Source of the DNA: Prevotella sp902465605
Lineage (GTDB): Bacteria; Bacteroidota; Bacteroidia; Bacteroidales; Bacteroidaceae
DNA: 21,206 nucleotides
NCBI GenBank assembly: GCA_902465605.1
Contig: CABQNT010000028.1
Location: 1 to 21,206 of the forward strand
Direction of reading: 5' to 3'
Shown: positions 6,933 to 14,454 of the stretch, piece after piece
How positions within the stretch are numbered: position 1 is the stretch's first letter
How the letters are laid out: the number at the start of each line of letters is the position of its first letter
Program-made: the position numbers and the translations under genes
Notes under the pieces: model-generated
The model's database searches: none
Told to the model about the DNA's origin: nothing
What the model saw: only the letters and a program-made list of their open reading frames with translations

Positions 6933-8687
6933 ATGAAAAAGTACCTATTTTTCTTGTCGGCAATTATTTCTTTGTTGACTATGAGTTCTTGCTCAAAAGA
7001 AGAAGTTGCCCCAGAAATAACGTTTCCAGAAGGAGCAACAAACATTTTTAAGAGTAGCATCGATTTTGATAGTAATGCAGGTGAGAGTATCATTACATTT
7101 AATTCCAACAAACCTTGGACTGCAACATTAGCTGATACACGGGATGGTAGTTCATGGTGTAGTATAAGTCCCCAGCGCGGAGAAGCGGGCAGTGGCAAAT
7201 TTATAGTTAGAGTCACAGAAAACACAAACTATGATGATAGAAATGCTGTTATCAGATTTGTTTATGGTGATTCTATAAAAAATATAATCGTTAATCAAAA
7301 ACAAAAAGATGCTTTAACACTGACTACTGATAAATATGAGATACCAGTTGAGGGTGGCAATGTTGAAATCAACATTAAGGCCAATGTTAATTATACCTAC
7401 AAAATAGCAGAAGATTGCCAAAATTGGATACACAGTACAAATGCCAGTGGCGCTACACGTGCACTGGTATCATCAAAACTTGTTTTCAAGATAGACGCAA
7501 GCCAAGATTACGAAAAACGTGAAGGTACGATTTACATAACAAGTGGTGACAAACAGGAAACTGTAAAAGTTTATCAAGCAGGTGCAGCAATGCTGACACT
7601 TACTCAAAATGACTTTAATCTAAGTAGTGCAGAACAAAACGTAACTATAGAGATAAATAGTAATTTTAGTTATGCGGTCGATATGCCTAATGTAGATTGG
7701 GTAAAGGAGGATATAACTACGACACGTGCAATGTCAACCCACACATTGAATTTGCACGTTGCTGCTAACAATACTTATGACAACCGAGTGGCCACCATTC
7801 GTATCTATGACAAAAAAAGCTCTCTAAGTGAAACTATCACGATTAATCAAAGCCAACTTAATGCAATTTTGCTTGAAAAGAAAGATTATGTATTTGATGA
7901 AAACGGAGGAGAATTTTCTGTTAATTTAAAATCAAATGTGAATTACAATGTACATATAGCAGATAGTTGGATTACAGAAAATACGACTGCAAGCTCATCA
8001 ACTCGTGCACTTGCAAGTCATGGCCACACATTTGCTGTTGCCAAAATGGAGTATGGGAAGGAACGTTCCACCAAGATTACATTTACAGACAAGAATACAG
8101 GTACAGCTGAAGAAATTATAATTACTCAGAAATCTCCTCTGTATTTTAACAATTCAACCTTGAACATATTTACAGGAAATACTAAAAGACTGAATCTTGT
8201 CAATGAAACTGGTCAGAATGTAACATGGTCTTCCTCTGATCCTCAAGTAGTATCTGTGGATAATCAAGGAAATATAAAAGCCCTTAAAAAGGGTTCTGTT
8301 ACTATAACAGTATACACTGCTGACAAGGCTCATAGAAGCAATTGTAAAGTCACAGTAACGGACATCTCTGATTATGTATTGGCCATAAGCAACGGAGGGT
8401 TTATCTTATCTAATGGGCTTATTCTGCATGGTAGCAGTTTATCTTGGACTTTTTATAATAACAGTCCCGAAAATCTTAAGCTTGTTAGTATGCAACTCGT
8501 TGATGGTGTAACATTATCTAAGGGAAGCGAAATGAGTGTCAACACAATAGTTAATTCGTACTCAAGTAAGTCATATGCCACAAGTATTGGGCTACTTGGA
8601 ATCCATGCGCCTGTTACCTGTATTTTCAAATATGAGTATAATGGTTCTATATACACGACAAAGGCTATTTTTAGTGATAAGTTTTAA
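6933..8687 (+). CDS. Surface lipoprotein with four BACON modules and a Big2-like domain
   Basis: A 584-residue protein. The signal peptide ends in a lipobox with Cys20 (TMSSC), followed by SKEE, the acidic pattern that directs Bacteroidetes lipoproteins to the cell surface. Four BACON-like Ig-type repeats follow at about 42-122, 126-215, 220-306 and 311-400, each ending in a strand such as IIVNQKQ, VKVYQAG, ITINQSQ or IIITQKS. Repeats 2-4 each carry a loop with TRAL or TRAM. Residues about 404-476 look like a Big2 domain (VTWSSSDPQVVSVDNQGNI). The last 105 residues form a strand-rich domain I do not recognise. BACON modules are associated with carbohydrate or mucin binding; no enzyme domain is present and no SusC/SusD pair is nearby. 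The gene is clearly more AT-rich than the housekeeping genes around it, suggesting acquisition. Confidence 0.85.
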   Translation: MKKYLFFLSAIISLLTMSSCSKEEVAPEITFPEGATNIFKSSIDFDSNAGESIITFNSNKPWTATLADTRDGSSWCSISPQRGEAGSGKFIVRVTENTNYDDRNAVIRFVYGDSIKNIIVNQKQKDALTLTTDKYEIPVEGGNVEINIKANVNYTYKIAEDCQNWIHSTNASGATRALVSSKLVFKIDASQDYEKREGTIYITSGDKQETVKVYQAGAAMLTLTQNDFNLSSAEQNVTIEINSNFSYAVDMPNVDWVKEDITTTRAMSTHTLNLHVAANNTYDNRVATIRIYDKKSSLSETITINQSQLNAILLEKKDYVFDENGGEFSVNLKSNVNYNVHIADSWITENTTASSSTRALASHGHTFAVAKMEYGKERSTKITFTDKNTGTAEEIIITQKSPLYFNNSTLNIFTGNTKRLNLVNETGQNVTWSSSDPQVVSVDNQGNIKALKKGSVTITVYTADKAHRSNCKVTVTDISDYVLAISNGGFILSNGLILHGSSLSWTFYNNSPENLKLVSMQLVDGVTLSKGSEMSVNTIVNSYSSKSYATSIGLLGIHAPVTCIFKYEYNGSIYTTKAIFSDKF

Positions 8688-8729
8688 GATTAAATCGTTT
8701 GATTTTTGACAATCAAATATATGATTAAT

Positions 8730-8768
8730 GGCTCTTCTTACCAAATGGTGGGGAGAGCCGTTGCTTTT
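8730..8768 (+). terminator. Terminator after the BACON lipoprotein gene
   Basis: A 13-bp uninterrupted stem (8730-8742 with 8747-8759, three G-U pairs, loop AAAT) lies 43 bases after the stop. The T run is weak (GTTGCTTTT), but the stem is strong. Confidence 0.7.
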
Positions 8769-8769
8769 A

Positions 8770-8997
8770 TAACTGTTATAAGGGCATCACCGTCCCATCA
8801 CCAGATGTTCTCTTTATTTTTCATAATGGCTACGTACCACTGCCATCTGTGTTGATGTACACTTGTGTCTGCTCGCGCTTGGCAAATTCAAGCATGGCAT
8901 TGAGTAGGTATTGTATCTTGTTCTTCTATTCTGAGGCGAAGCGTTCGTTGATCAACTCCCAATCTGTAGCTGTACTATTGAGCCTGAATTCGTGATA
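8770..8997 (-). pseudogene. Decayed coding sequence on the minus strand, family unknown
   Basis: Read on the minus strand from 8997, the sequence gives protein-like text such as FRLNSTATDWELINERF and LLNAMLEFAKREQTQVYINT, broken by an in-frame TAG after residue 23 and ending at a TAG at 8832-8830. After that stop, another frame continues plausibly (YVAIMKNKENIW, a TGA, then WDGDALITVIKA), which suggests a frameshift. A TAA lies directly upstream of 8997. This is a gene fragment damaged by stops and a shift, left next to the IS insertion point. I do not recognise its family. Confidence 0.5.
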
Positions 8998-9023
8998 TTA
9001 TATGCTATTCTAACCATTTCAAA

Positions 9024-9030
9024 TAATCTA
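9024..9030. repeat. Target-site duplication, left copy
   Basis: TAATCTA directly before the left IS end is repeated directly after the right end (10056-10062). A 7-bp duplication fits the IS982 family. Confidence 0.85.
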
Positions 9031-9063
9031 ACGTGAGTTCGACGAATTATAAGTGTCTATAAA

Positions 9064-9095
9064 TTTGGTGATTAGCGAAATTTGTTGTAACTTTA
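9064..9095 (+). promoter_or_regulatory. Transposase promoter within the IS
   Basis: TTTG (9064-9067), 20 bases, then TAACTTTA (9088-9095) matches the Bacteroidetes promoter except for the last base. It lies inside the element, upstream of the ATG at 9134. Confidence 0.6.
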
Positions 9096-9133
9096 AGATA
9101 TTGATTTACAAACAATTACAAACAAAAATCGCT

Positions 9134-10038
9134 ATGATCACCGAGGACAAAGTTACTGAAATATTTTGTATGGCAGATGATTTCTGCAAGTTTTTTGATG
9201 CAATGGTGGCAAAATATACGCTAAAGCCTACTGGAAAAAGAAAGTATCATCGAGATTCCACGATATCAAAGGCAGAAGTCATGCTAATAATGATTCTTTT
9301 TCACGACTCTGGTTATCGCTGCTTTAAACATTTCTATCTTGAAAAAGTATGTAAGCACCTGCGTAATTTGTTTCCTAAAGTTGTCTCATACAACCGTATA
9401 GTAGAATTGGAAAGGGAGGTTGTCATTCCACTCGCTTTGTTTATCAAAAAGTCTTGTTGGGAAAATGCACGGGCATAAGTTTTGTTGACAGCACACCACT
9501 GCGTGTCTGCAAGAACCAAAGAATACATATTCACAAGGTTTTCAAAGGTATAGCCCAAAGAGGAAAATGCTCCATGGGTTGGTTCTTCGGTTTCAAATTA
9601 CATTTGATTTGCAATGAGAAAGGAGAACTTCTCAATTTTATGATAACACCTGGAGATGTTGATGACCGTAAGCCTTTGGAATACAAATCTTTTGTAGATT
9701 TCATATATGGCAAGCTAGTCGGCGACAAGGGGTACATCAGCAAGAATCTCTTCCAAAGGCTGTTTGTGGACGGAATACAACTTATTACCAAGCTGAAAAG
9801 CAATATGAAAGGAGCTTTGATGAGCGTTTCTGACAGACTCTTACTCAGAAAAAGAGCCATTATAGAAACTGTGAATGATGAGCTTAAGAATATTGCGCAG
9901 GTGGAACACTCCAGACATAGATGCTTTGACAATTTCATCGCCAATTTATTAGGCGCTATTGCAGCCTATTGTCTGTTCCCCAAAAAGCCGTGTATCAATG
10001 TACAAAGGACCATTGACACACAGCTTGCTCTGTTCTAA
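9134..10038 (+). pseudogene. IS982-family transposase, frameshifted
   Basis: The transposase is split into two overlapping frames. The first (9134-9478, 114 residues) holds the N-terminal part and ends in TAA. The second frame, read to 10038, carries the DDE catalytic residues: Asp in FVDSTPL, Asp in GDKGY and Glu in IIETVNDELK. The frames join at a run of five A (9446-9450). Restoring one A gives a continuous product of about 301 residues through IKKVLLGKCTGISFVD, the usual length for the family. So either one base was lost, or a -1 shift on C AAA AAG produces full-length enzyme. I annotate a pseudogene because that heptamer is not a standard slippery site. The start at 9134 follows the promoter and gives MITEDKVTEIF. 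Confidence 0.85.
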
Positions 10039-10055
10039 ATTCGTCGAACTCACGT

Positions 10056-10062
10056 TAATCTA
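10056..10062. repeat. Target-site duplication, right copy
   Basis: TAATCTA is the partner of 9024-9030. The following bases up to 10200 hold no gene; only a weak 7-bp hairpin (10136-10142 with 10153-10159) was noticed. Confidence 0.85.
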
Positions 10063-10201
10063 GAATATCAATACGTTGTCTTTGTTATTCACAAGTAGAA
10101 TAGCAAAACAATCAAAAATTTAACAAGTAAGGTACTTAGATGTGATGAATGTCATCTAATAAGATTCTTCAAGATTTTATTTCAGTTACCTAACTATTTT
10201 C

Positions 10202-11020
10202 TTATTCCTCTCTTGCCCTTCGTTCTTCGTCAATGAGTTGGAAATCTTTTTTGCGAAGAATGAAGTTGCTACCTAAGTATTTTTCTCGTACGATTTTGTT
10301 GTTAGCCAACTCTTCTGGCGTGCCGTGGAAAAGGATTTTTCCCTCGAACAACAGATAGGCGCGGTCGGTGATGGTCAGCGTTTCCTGTACGTTGTGGTCG
10401 GTGATGAGGATGCCGATATTGCGGTATTTCAGTCGCCATACAATGTGCTGGATGTCTTCCACGGCGATGGGGTCGACGCCGGCAAACGGCTCGTCGAGCA
10501 TGATGAACTTCGGGTCGATGGCCAGGCAGCGGGCAATCTCCGTGCGTCGACGCTCACCTCCCGACAGTTGGTCACCCTTGTTCTTGCGCACTTTGTTCAG
10601 TCTGAACTCGTTAATTAGGCTCTCCAACTTGTCTAACTGTTCCTGTCGGGACAGTTTGGTCATCTCCAGAACCGACAGAATATTGTCCTCCACGCTCATC
10701 TTCCTGAACACGCTTGCCTCCTGCGGCAGGTAGCCGATGCCAGCCTGTGCGCGTTTGTAGACGGGATATTCGGTAATCTCCTCCTCGTTGAGGTACACGT
10801 GTCCCTCATTGGGAATCACCAAGCCCGTCGTCATGTAGAACGAGGTGGTCTTGCCCGCCCCGTTGGGTCCCAACAAACCTACAATCTCTCCTTGGCGCAC
10901 ATTGTAGCTCACCTTGTTGGCAACCGTGCGTTTGCCATATCGTTTTACCAGTCCTTCGGTACGTAGCACCAAGCTTTCGCTTTCCTGTTGTTGCACTTCC
11001 GTTTCTCTTTGCTCTCTCAT
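10202..11020 (-). CDS. lptB: LPS export ABC transporter ATPase LptB
   Basis: A 272-residue cytoplasmic ATPase that powers extraction of lipopolysaccharide from the inner membrane together with LptF/LptG. Motifs in order: Walker A GPNGAGKTT (51-59), Q loop Gln100 in LPQEASVF, signature LSGGERRR (152-159), Walker B FIMLDEP with Glu177, and H-loop His209 in ITDHNVQE. PFAGVDPIAVEDIQ is typical of LptB. A GTG nine codons upstream (11047) would give 281 residues; I chose the ATG at 11020, but both lie downstream of the promoter. The C-terminus has a charged tail of about 15 residues. It has no partner genes next to it; it stands alone between the IS and the divergent mlaEF pair. Confidence 0.93.
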   Translation of the reverse strand: MREQRETEVQQQESESLVLRTEGLVKRYGKRTVANKVSYNVRQGEIVGLLGPNGAGKTTSFYMTTGLVIPNEGHVYLNEEEITEYPVYKRAQAGIGYLPQEASVFRKMSVEDNILSVLEMTKLSRQEQLDKLESLINEFRLNKVRKNKGDQLSGGERRRTEIARCLAIDPKFIMLDEPFAGVDPIAVEDIQHIVWRLKYRNIGILITDHNVQETLTITDRAYLLFEGKILFHGTPEELANNKIVREKYLGSNFILRKKDFQLIDEERRAREE

Positions 11021-11072
11021 GAATGCTGTATCTTGATTATTAATCACTTTGTTAGGCGCAGCCTATCTTTTG

Positions 11073-11102
11073 CAAAGATAGAAAAATTTATCAGAATAGA
11101 AA
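11073..11102 (-). promoter_or_regulatory. Promoter of lptB
   Basis: On the minus strand a perfect TATCTTTG (11080-11073) is preceded 18 bases upstream by TTTC (11102-11099). The -7 box lies in a perfect 8-bp palindrome, CTATCTTT TGC AAAGATAG (11063-11081), which also places TATCTTTT on the plus strand. Confidence 0.6.
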
Positions 11103-11134
11103 GGGAGTGCGTGTTGGTTTGTTGTCAGTTTTTG

Positions 11135-11195
11135 AAAAAGAACCAGCAAACAGCAAGGGGTATTCGCTGTCTGTCAGACCAGTGAATACCCCTTG
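11135..11195 (-). terminator. Minus-strand hairpin terminator without an intact gene
   Basis: A 16-bp stem with one G-U pair (11154-11169 with 11180-11195, 10-base loop) is followed on the minus strand, after an eight-base gap, by CTTTTTC. No T run follows it on the plus strand. The only gene material in the right orientation upstream is the short remnant at 11221-11274, so this appears to be an orphan terminator of a lost gene. It could also block minus-strand transcription from entering lptB. Confidence 0.6.
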
Positions 11196-11220
11196 TTGGT
11201 TATGATGTCAGGCGTAAGGC

Positions 11221-11274
11221 CTAGAAGTTGGCCGCCTTTTGGTTGTTGCCGTTGTACTCGTAATCTTCAATTCG
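11221..11274 (-). pseudogene. Possible 3' relic of a deleted gene
   Basis: On the minus strand, directly after two in-frame stops, 17 codons read RIEDYEYNGNNQKAANF and then TAG, followed 25 bases later by the orphan terminator. A gene tail plus terminator is a reasonable reading, but the stretch is very short. The rest of the 11275-11440 gap shows no supported gene. Confidence 0.25.
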
Positions 11275-11440
11275 TTATCAATATGAGAGATGATAGTTGT
11301 TTTATTGCACTCAACAACCTCTCTGAAATGAAAGAACCGTGTATTTGTAGAGATAGCTAGAAGGATGAATAGCGGGTGGTATAAATGGCTGTTTGAGAGA
11401 AAAACAAAAGGATTTATGGGTGAATGTAGATGAATTTAAT

Positions 11441-11448
11441 TACTTTTG
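11441..11448 (+). promoter_or_regulatory. -7 promoter box of mlaE
   Basis: TACTTTTG matches TAnnTTTG. No good -33 TTTG is found at 20 bases; TTTA (11413-11416) is the nearest. Transcription would start near 11455, which rules out upstream non-ATG starts and supports the ATG at 11476. Confidence 0.5.
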
Positions 11449-11475
11449 CAAAAGGTATTCAAACTCGCATCAAGA

Positions 11476-12228
11476 ATGATTATAAAGCTGTTGATAACAT
11501 ATCTGACCACTTTCGGTGAGTACTTGATTCTGATGGGGCGCACGTTCAGGCGTCCCGAGCGCATGCGCATGTTTTTCAAACGTTATGTCAAGGAGATGTG
11601 TCAGTTGGGTGTCGATTCGATACCGCTCGTGTTGTTGATTTCGTTTTTCATCGGTGCCGTTATCTGCATTCAGATGAAAATCAACGTGCAGAGTCCATGG
11701 ATGCCTCGGTGGACGACGGGTTATGTCACCCGTGAAATCTTTTTGTTGGAGTTTGCCAGTGCGTTCATGTGCTTGATTTTGGCTGGAAAGGTGGGGTCTA
11801 ACATCGCTTCTGAGTTGGGTACCATGCGTGTGACGCAGCAGATTGATGCCCTCGACATCATGGGCGTGAATCCTGCCAGCTACCTCATCCTCCCCAAGAT
11901 TGCGGGATTGATTACCATCATGCCCTTCCTGGTGATATTCAGCTCGGTTGCCGGTATCATTGGTGCTTATGGTACGGCGTACAGTGGCGTGCTCTCGCCA
12001 GACGACTTGACGGCGGGTTTTCAATATTCGTTCAACGTATGGTTTGTATGGATGAGTATCATCAAGAGCATCGTCTTTGCGTTCATCATCGCCAGCGTTT
12101 CTTCTTTTTATGGCTTCTCGGTGCGGGGAGGCTCGGTTGAGGTGGGCGAGGCTTCCACGAACGCCGTGGTGAGCAGTTCTGTGTTGGTGTTGTTTGCCGA
12201 CGTGTTCCTCACTCCGTTGCTGAGTTGA
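11476..12228 (+). CDS. mlaE: MlaE-type ABC transporter permease
   Basis: A 250-residue integral inner-membrane permease of the MlaE/YrbE family, part of the complex that moves phospholipids between the inner and outer membranes. Several hydrophobic segments are visible (about 50-67, 92-110, 137-168, 187-212, 231-249). The family signature follows the second segment: GKVGSNIASELGTMRVTQQI (104-123) with IDALDIMGVNP. The start MIIKLLITYL was chosen because the promoter -7 box lies just upstream. The stop is 30 bp before mlaF and the two form an operon. No MCE-domain (MlaD) gene is next to it in this window. Confidence 0.92.
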   Translation: MIIKLLITYLTTFGEYLILMGRTFRRPERMRMFFKRYVKEMCQLGVDSIPLVLLISFFIGAVICIQMKINVQSPWMPRWTTGYVTREIFLLEFASAFMCLILAGKVGSNIASELGTMRVTQQIDALDIMGVNPASYLILPKIAGLITIMPFLVIFSSVAGIIGAYGTAYSGVLSPDDLTAGFQYSFNVWFVWMSIIKSIVFAFIIASVSSFYGFSVRGGSVEVGEASTNAVVSSSVLVLFADVFLTPLLS

Positions 12229-12258
12229 GTTTTTCAAAGTTTCTGAGTTGTTGAGTTT

Positions 12259-13023
12259 ATGATAGAGGTAAAAAACTTAAATAAATCGTTTGGCGAGAAA
12301 CAAGTATTGCGCGACATCAACGTCCGATTCGAGGATGGGAAAACCAATCTAATCATCGGACAGAGCGGTTCGGGCAAGACAGTGTTGGTGAAGAGCATCG
12401 TTGGTTTGCTCTCGCCCGACAGCGGGCAGGTGCTTTATGATGGTCGTGACTTTGTGGCGATGAGAAAGCGAGAACAGGTGATGATGCGTCGGGAGATGGG
12501 GATGGTTTTTCAGAACTCTGCTCTGTTTGACTCTTTGTCCGTCCTTGAAAATGTGATGTTTCCCTTAGATATGTTTTCAACGAAGAATTATCGAGAGCGT
12601 GTGAAGCGTGCCCAAGAGTGTTTAGAGCGTGTCAACCTTTTGGATGCGCAAGACAAGGCTCCGGGCGAGTTGTCGGGCGGCATGCAGAAGCGTGTGGCCA
12701 TCGCTCGCGCCATCGTGCTGAACCCCAAATATCTCTTCTGTGACGAACCCAACTCGGGGCTTGATCCAAAGACCTCGTTGATTATAGACCAATTGCTGTC
12801 GGGCATTACCAAAGAGTTTGGCATGACCACCATCATTAACACCCACGACATGAACTCGGTGATGGAGATTGGCGAGCATATCACTTTCATCTATCAAGGC
12901 CACGTGGAGTGGACGGGCAACAAAGACAATGTGGCAAATTCGGATAACAAGAAGCTGAATGACCTGGTCTTTGCTTCCGATTTGTTCAAGAAAGTGAAAC
13001 AGGCCGAAAATGAGGAAGGATAA
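12259..13023 (+). CDS. mlaF: MlaF-type ABC transporter ATPase
   Basis: A 254-residue ATPase that pairs with the MlaE permease encoded just upstream. Walker A is GQSGSGKT (34-41), Q loop Gln85, signature LSGGMQKR (138-145), Walker B YLFCDEP with catalytic Glu163, and H-loop His196 in NTHDMNSV. The DEPNSGLDP form is typical of MlaF. The C-terminus (about 225-254) is charged. The gene ends before a 9-bp hairpin and converges with the Abi-family gene on the other strand. The periplasmic MCE partner must be encoded elsewhere. Confidence 0.93.
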   Translation: MIEVKNLNKSFGEKQVLRDINVRFEDGKTNLIIGQSGSGKTVLVKSIVGLLSPDSGQVLYDGRDFVAMRKREQVMMRREMGMVFQNSALFDSLSVLENVMFPLDMFSTKNYRERVKRAQECLERVNLLDAQDKAPGELSGGMQKRVAIARAIVLNPKYLFCDEPNSGLDPKTSLIIDQLLSGITKEFGMTTIINTHDMNSVMEIGEHITFIYQGHVEWTGNKDNVANSDNKKLNDLVFASDLFKKVKQAENEEG

Positions 13024-13059
13024 ACGGCATTTGGCAGGTTTCTGCAGCTCAATGCCGTT
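13023..13059. terminator. Hairpin between converging mlaF and abi genes
   Basis: A perfect 9-bp inverted repeat, AACGGCATT with AATGCCGTT (13023-13031, 13051-13059), encloses a 19-base loop. It begins in the mlaF stop codon. T runs are poor on both strands, so termination is uncertain. Confidence 0.4.
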
Positions 13060-13086
13060 AGGTTACTTGATTTTGTGTCTATAATG

Positions 13087-13992
13087 TTATCTCCATAGAG
13101 CTTCAGAAATCCAATTTTTAGGAAATCCCATTGCTGTGGGATCTACCAGTGGATAGGAAATGAGCAAGGATTTGAGTTCATTCTTGAAATCCGATCCATA
13201 TCCCATAGAATCGAGCCAATATGCGATGCAACATGATATAGCATATACTTTGTTTGCATCAATACCATCAATGTTAATCCATGCGCCATGTAAAGAAGCG
13301 TTTATTTGCGGAGCTGTAGAAAGGTAACGATTCCAAAGGCGTGAGTGGTGAACACAACAATTTCTCAAAACGGTGATACTACGCATCCAGCTTTCAAATA
13401 CTTCATGCTGTGGAAGATTGAACTGGCGAGCAACACGCTTTTTCAACTTCTTGTCACTGAAATTGTAGTAGAGTTTTGAAAGCGTACCGAAAGATGCCAA
13501 TTCAAGCGTTTTCCATGCTGGTGGGAAAATTGGCTTGTCGTAGTTGCGCCTATGCTCCTTGATAAAGTCCTCCTTACTACGCTGAAGCTCTCTGTCTATG
13601 GAGTTCATATTCTCAATAAACTTGTGTTCATCGTCAGCAAAGCTTGTGTCAAAGAACCAAAACGGTCCATGTGCCAAGGAGAATTCTTGTATAATCTTTG
13701 TGCGCAGGGCAATCTCTAATCGTTGGACTGCCTTGAACATCAAATCTCTCAATTTTATATCAAAGTTGTAGAGAGCTACAGCATCCTCAAATCTACTATT
13801 AGGCTTAAATTGGTGTGTGGTTTTGTCTGCCTCCATTGGACGAAGATATTGAACAAAACGAAAATAACTAACCTCTCCAAGAAATTTTGCAGCCTTGGAT
13901 GAATCCTCAATATTTAAGCCTCTACTTTTTAGTAGTTCTATTTGTTCTGAAATAGGGAGAGCCTGCTTAGTGTATGATCTTAATGTACTCAT
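13087..13992 (-). CDS. Abi family protein (Abi_2, HEPN-like)
   Basis: A 301-residue protein of the Abi_2 (AbiD/AbiF) family, associated with abortive infection against phages. Recognisable parts are YFRFVQYLRP (43-52), the core ALYNFDIKLRDLMFKAVQRL (73-92) and IALRTKI (94-100). The C-terminal half has RNCCVH (Arg210 to His215), an RX4H motif typical of HEPN ribonucleases. No membrane segment is seen. The start at 13992 (MSTLRSYTKQ) replaces an upstream TTG. It is a single gene on the minus strand between mlaF and tig, with its own strong promoter and a structured leader; no partner toxin, antitoxin or methylase is adjacent. RNA cleavage and phage defence are inferred from the family. Confidence 0.85.
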   Translation of the reverse strand: MSTLRSYTKQALPISEQIELLKSRGLNIEDSSKAAKFLGEVSYFRFVQYLRPMEADKTTHQFKPNSRFEDAVALYNFDIKLRDLMFKAVQRLEIALRTKIIQEFSLAHGPFWFFDTSFADDEHKFIENMNSIDRELQRSKEDFIKEHRRNYDKPIFPPAWKTLELASFGTLSKLYYNFSDKKLKKRVARQFNLPQHEVFESWMRSITVLRNCCVHHSRLWNRYLSTAPQINASLHGAWINIDGIDANKVYAISCCIAYWLDSMGYGSDFKNELKSLLISYPLVDPTAMGFPKNWISEALWR

Positions 13993-14006
13993 AAAAAGCA
14001 AAAGAC

Positions 14007-14043
14007 CCGCCCTGGTTCGCTGTTCAAATGGGAAGCGTGGCGG
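14007..14043 (-). promoter_or_regulatory. Structured leader of the Abi gene
   Basis: In the minus-strand transcript a two-part stem forms: CCGCC with GGCGG (14043-14039 with 14011-14007) and inside it CGCT with AGCG. It occupies most of the roughly 57-base leader and ends 14 bases before the start codon, which could limit translation. Confidence 0.45.
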
Positions 14044-14055
14044 ATTCTGTTGCTA

Positions 14056-14087
14056 CAAAGATACGAATAATCATTTGATAATACAAA
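14056..14087 (-). promoter_or_regulatory. Promoter of the Abi gene
   Basis: On the minus strand TTTG (14087-14084), exactly 20 bases, then TATCTTTG (14063-14056) is a perfect match to the Bacteroidetes consensus. Transcription would start near 14049. Confidence 0.7.
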
Positions 14088-14089
14088 CT

Positions 14090-14374
14090 TTTAAGCAAAA
14101 AAAACACGAAAAAGTTACTTGTGGGCAAAAAAAAGTAGATGTAACATATTTGCGGCTGCTGCGATAGGCTTGTTATCAGTCCCATTTGGCGTATTTGTAT
14201 AAAGATGAAAGAGGTGGGTTTTTAAAAGCATGTCTTTTAGCCCCTTTATGCAAAGAGTTTAGGCGGTTAAAGCAATGGGTTTGCGTGCTTATCTCCATGT
14301 GTTAATAACAGTCTGATTTATAGTTGATTATTTTGCCGTGATTGCGTTAAAAAATCAAATAATTCAGAGTGAAG
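14090..14374. other. Intergenic stretch between the divergent abi and tig promoters
   Basis: This is AT-rich, with two runs of A. No supported gene, tRNA or strong hairpin was seen on either strand. Confidence 0.5.
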
Positions 14375-14406
14375 TTAGGAGATTAGGGTAAAAATGCGTA
14401 ATTTTG
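14375..14406 (+). promoter_or_regulatory. Promoter of tig
   Basis: TTAG (14375-14378), 20 bases, then TAATTTTG (14399-14406) fits the Bacteroidetes pattern with one change in the -33 box. The start site would be near 14413, giving a leader of about 42 bases. Confidence 0.6.
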
Positions 14407-14454
14407 CCATTCATTTGAAAACAATAAAAATAATCATAAATCAAAACGTTAAAG

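Larger units (their letters stand above)
9031..10055 (+). mobile_element. IS982-family insertion sequence, 1025 bp
   Basis: The element is bounded by perfect 18-bp inverted repeats ACGTGAGTTCGACGAATT (9031-9048) and its reverse complement (10038-10055), and flanked by the 7-bp duplication TAATCTA. It holds one transposase gene with IS982-type DDE motifs that is split by a one-base frameshift. The transposase stop codon overlaps the right inverted repeat. It is inserted between the BACON lipoprotein gene and lptB, beside a decayed gene fragment. Intact ends and exact duplication argue for fairly recent insertion. Confidence 0.95.

Noticed and set aside
11283..11360. A 25-codon open frame upstream of mlaE
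   Set aside because: Too short, with no promoter or ribosome site of its own and no recognisable motif.
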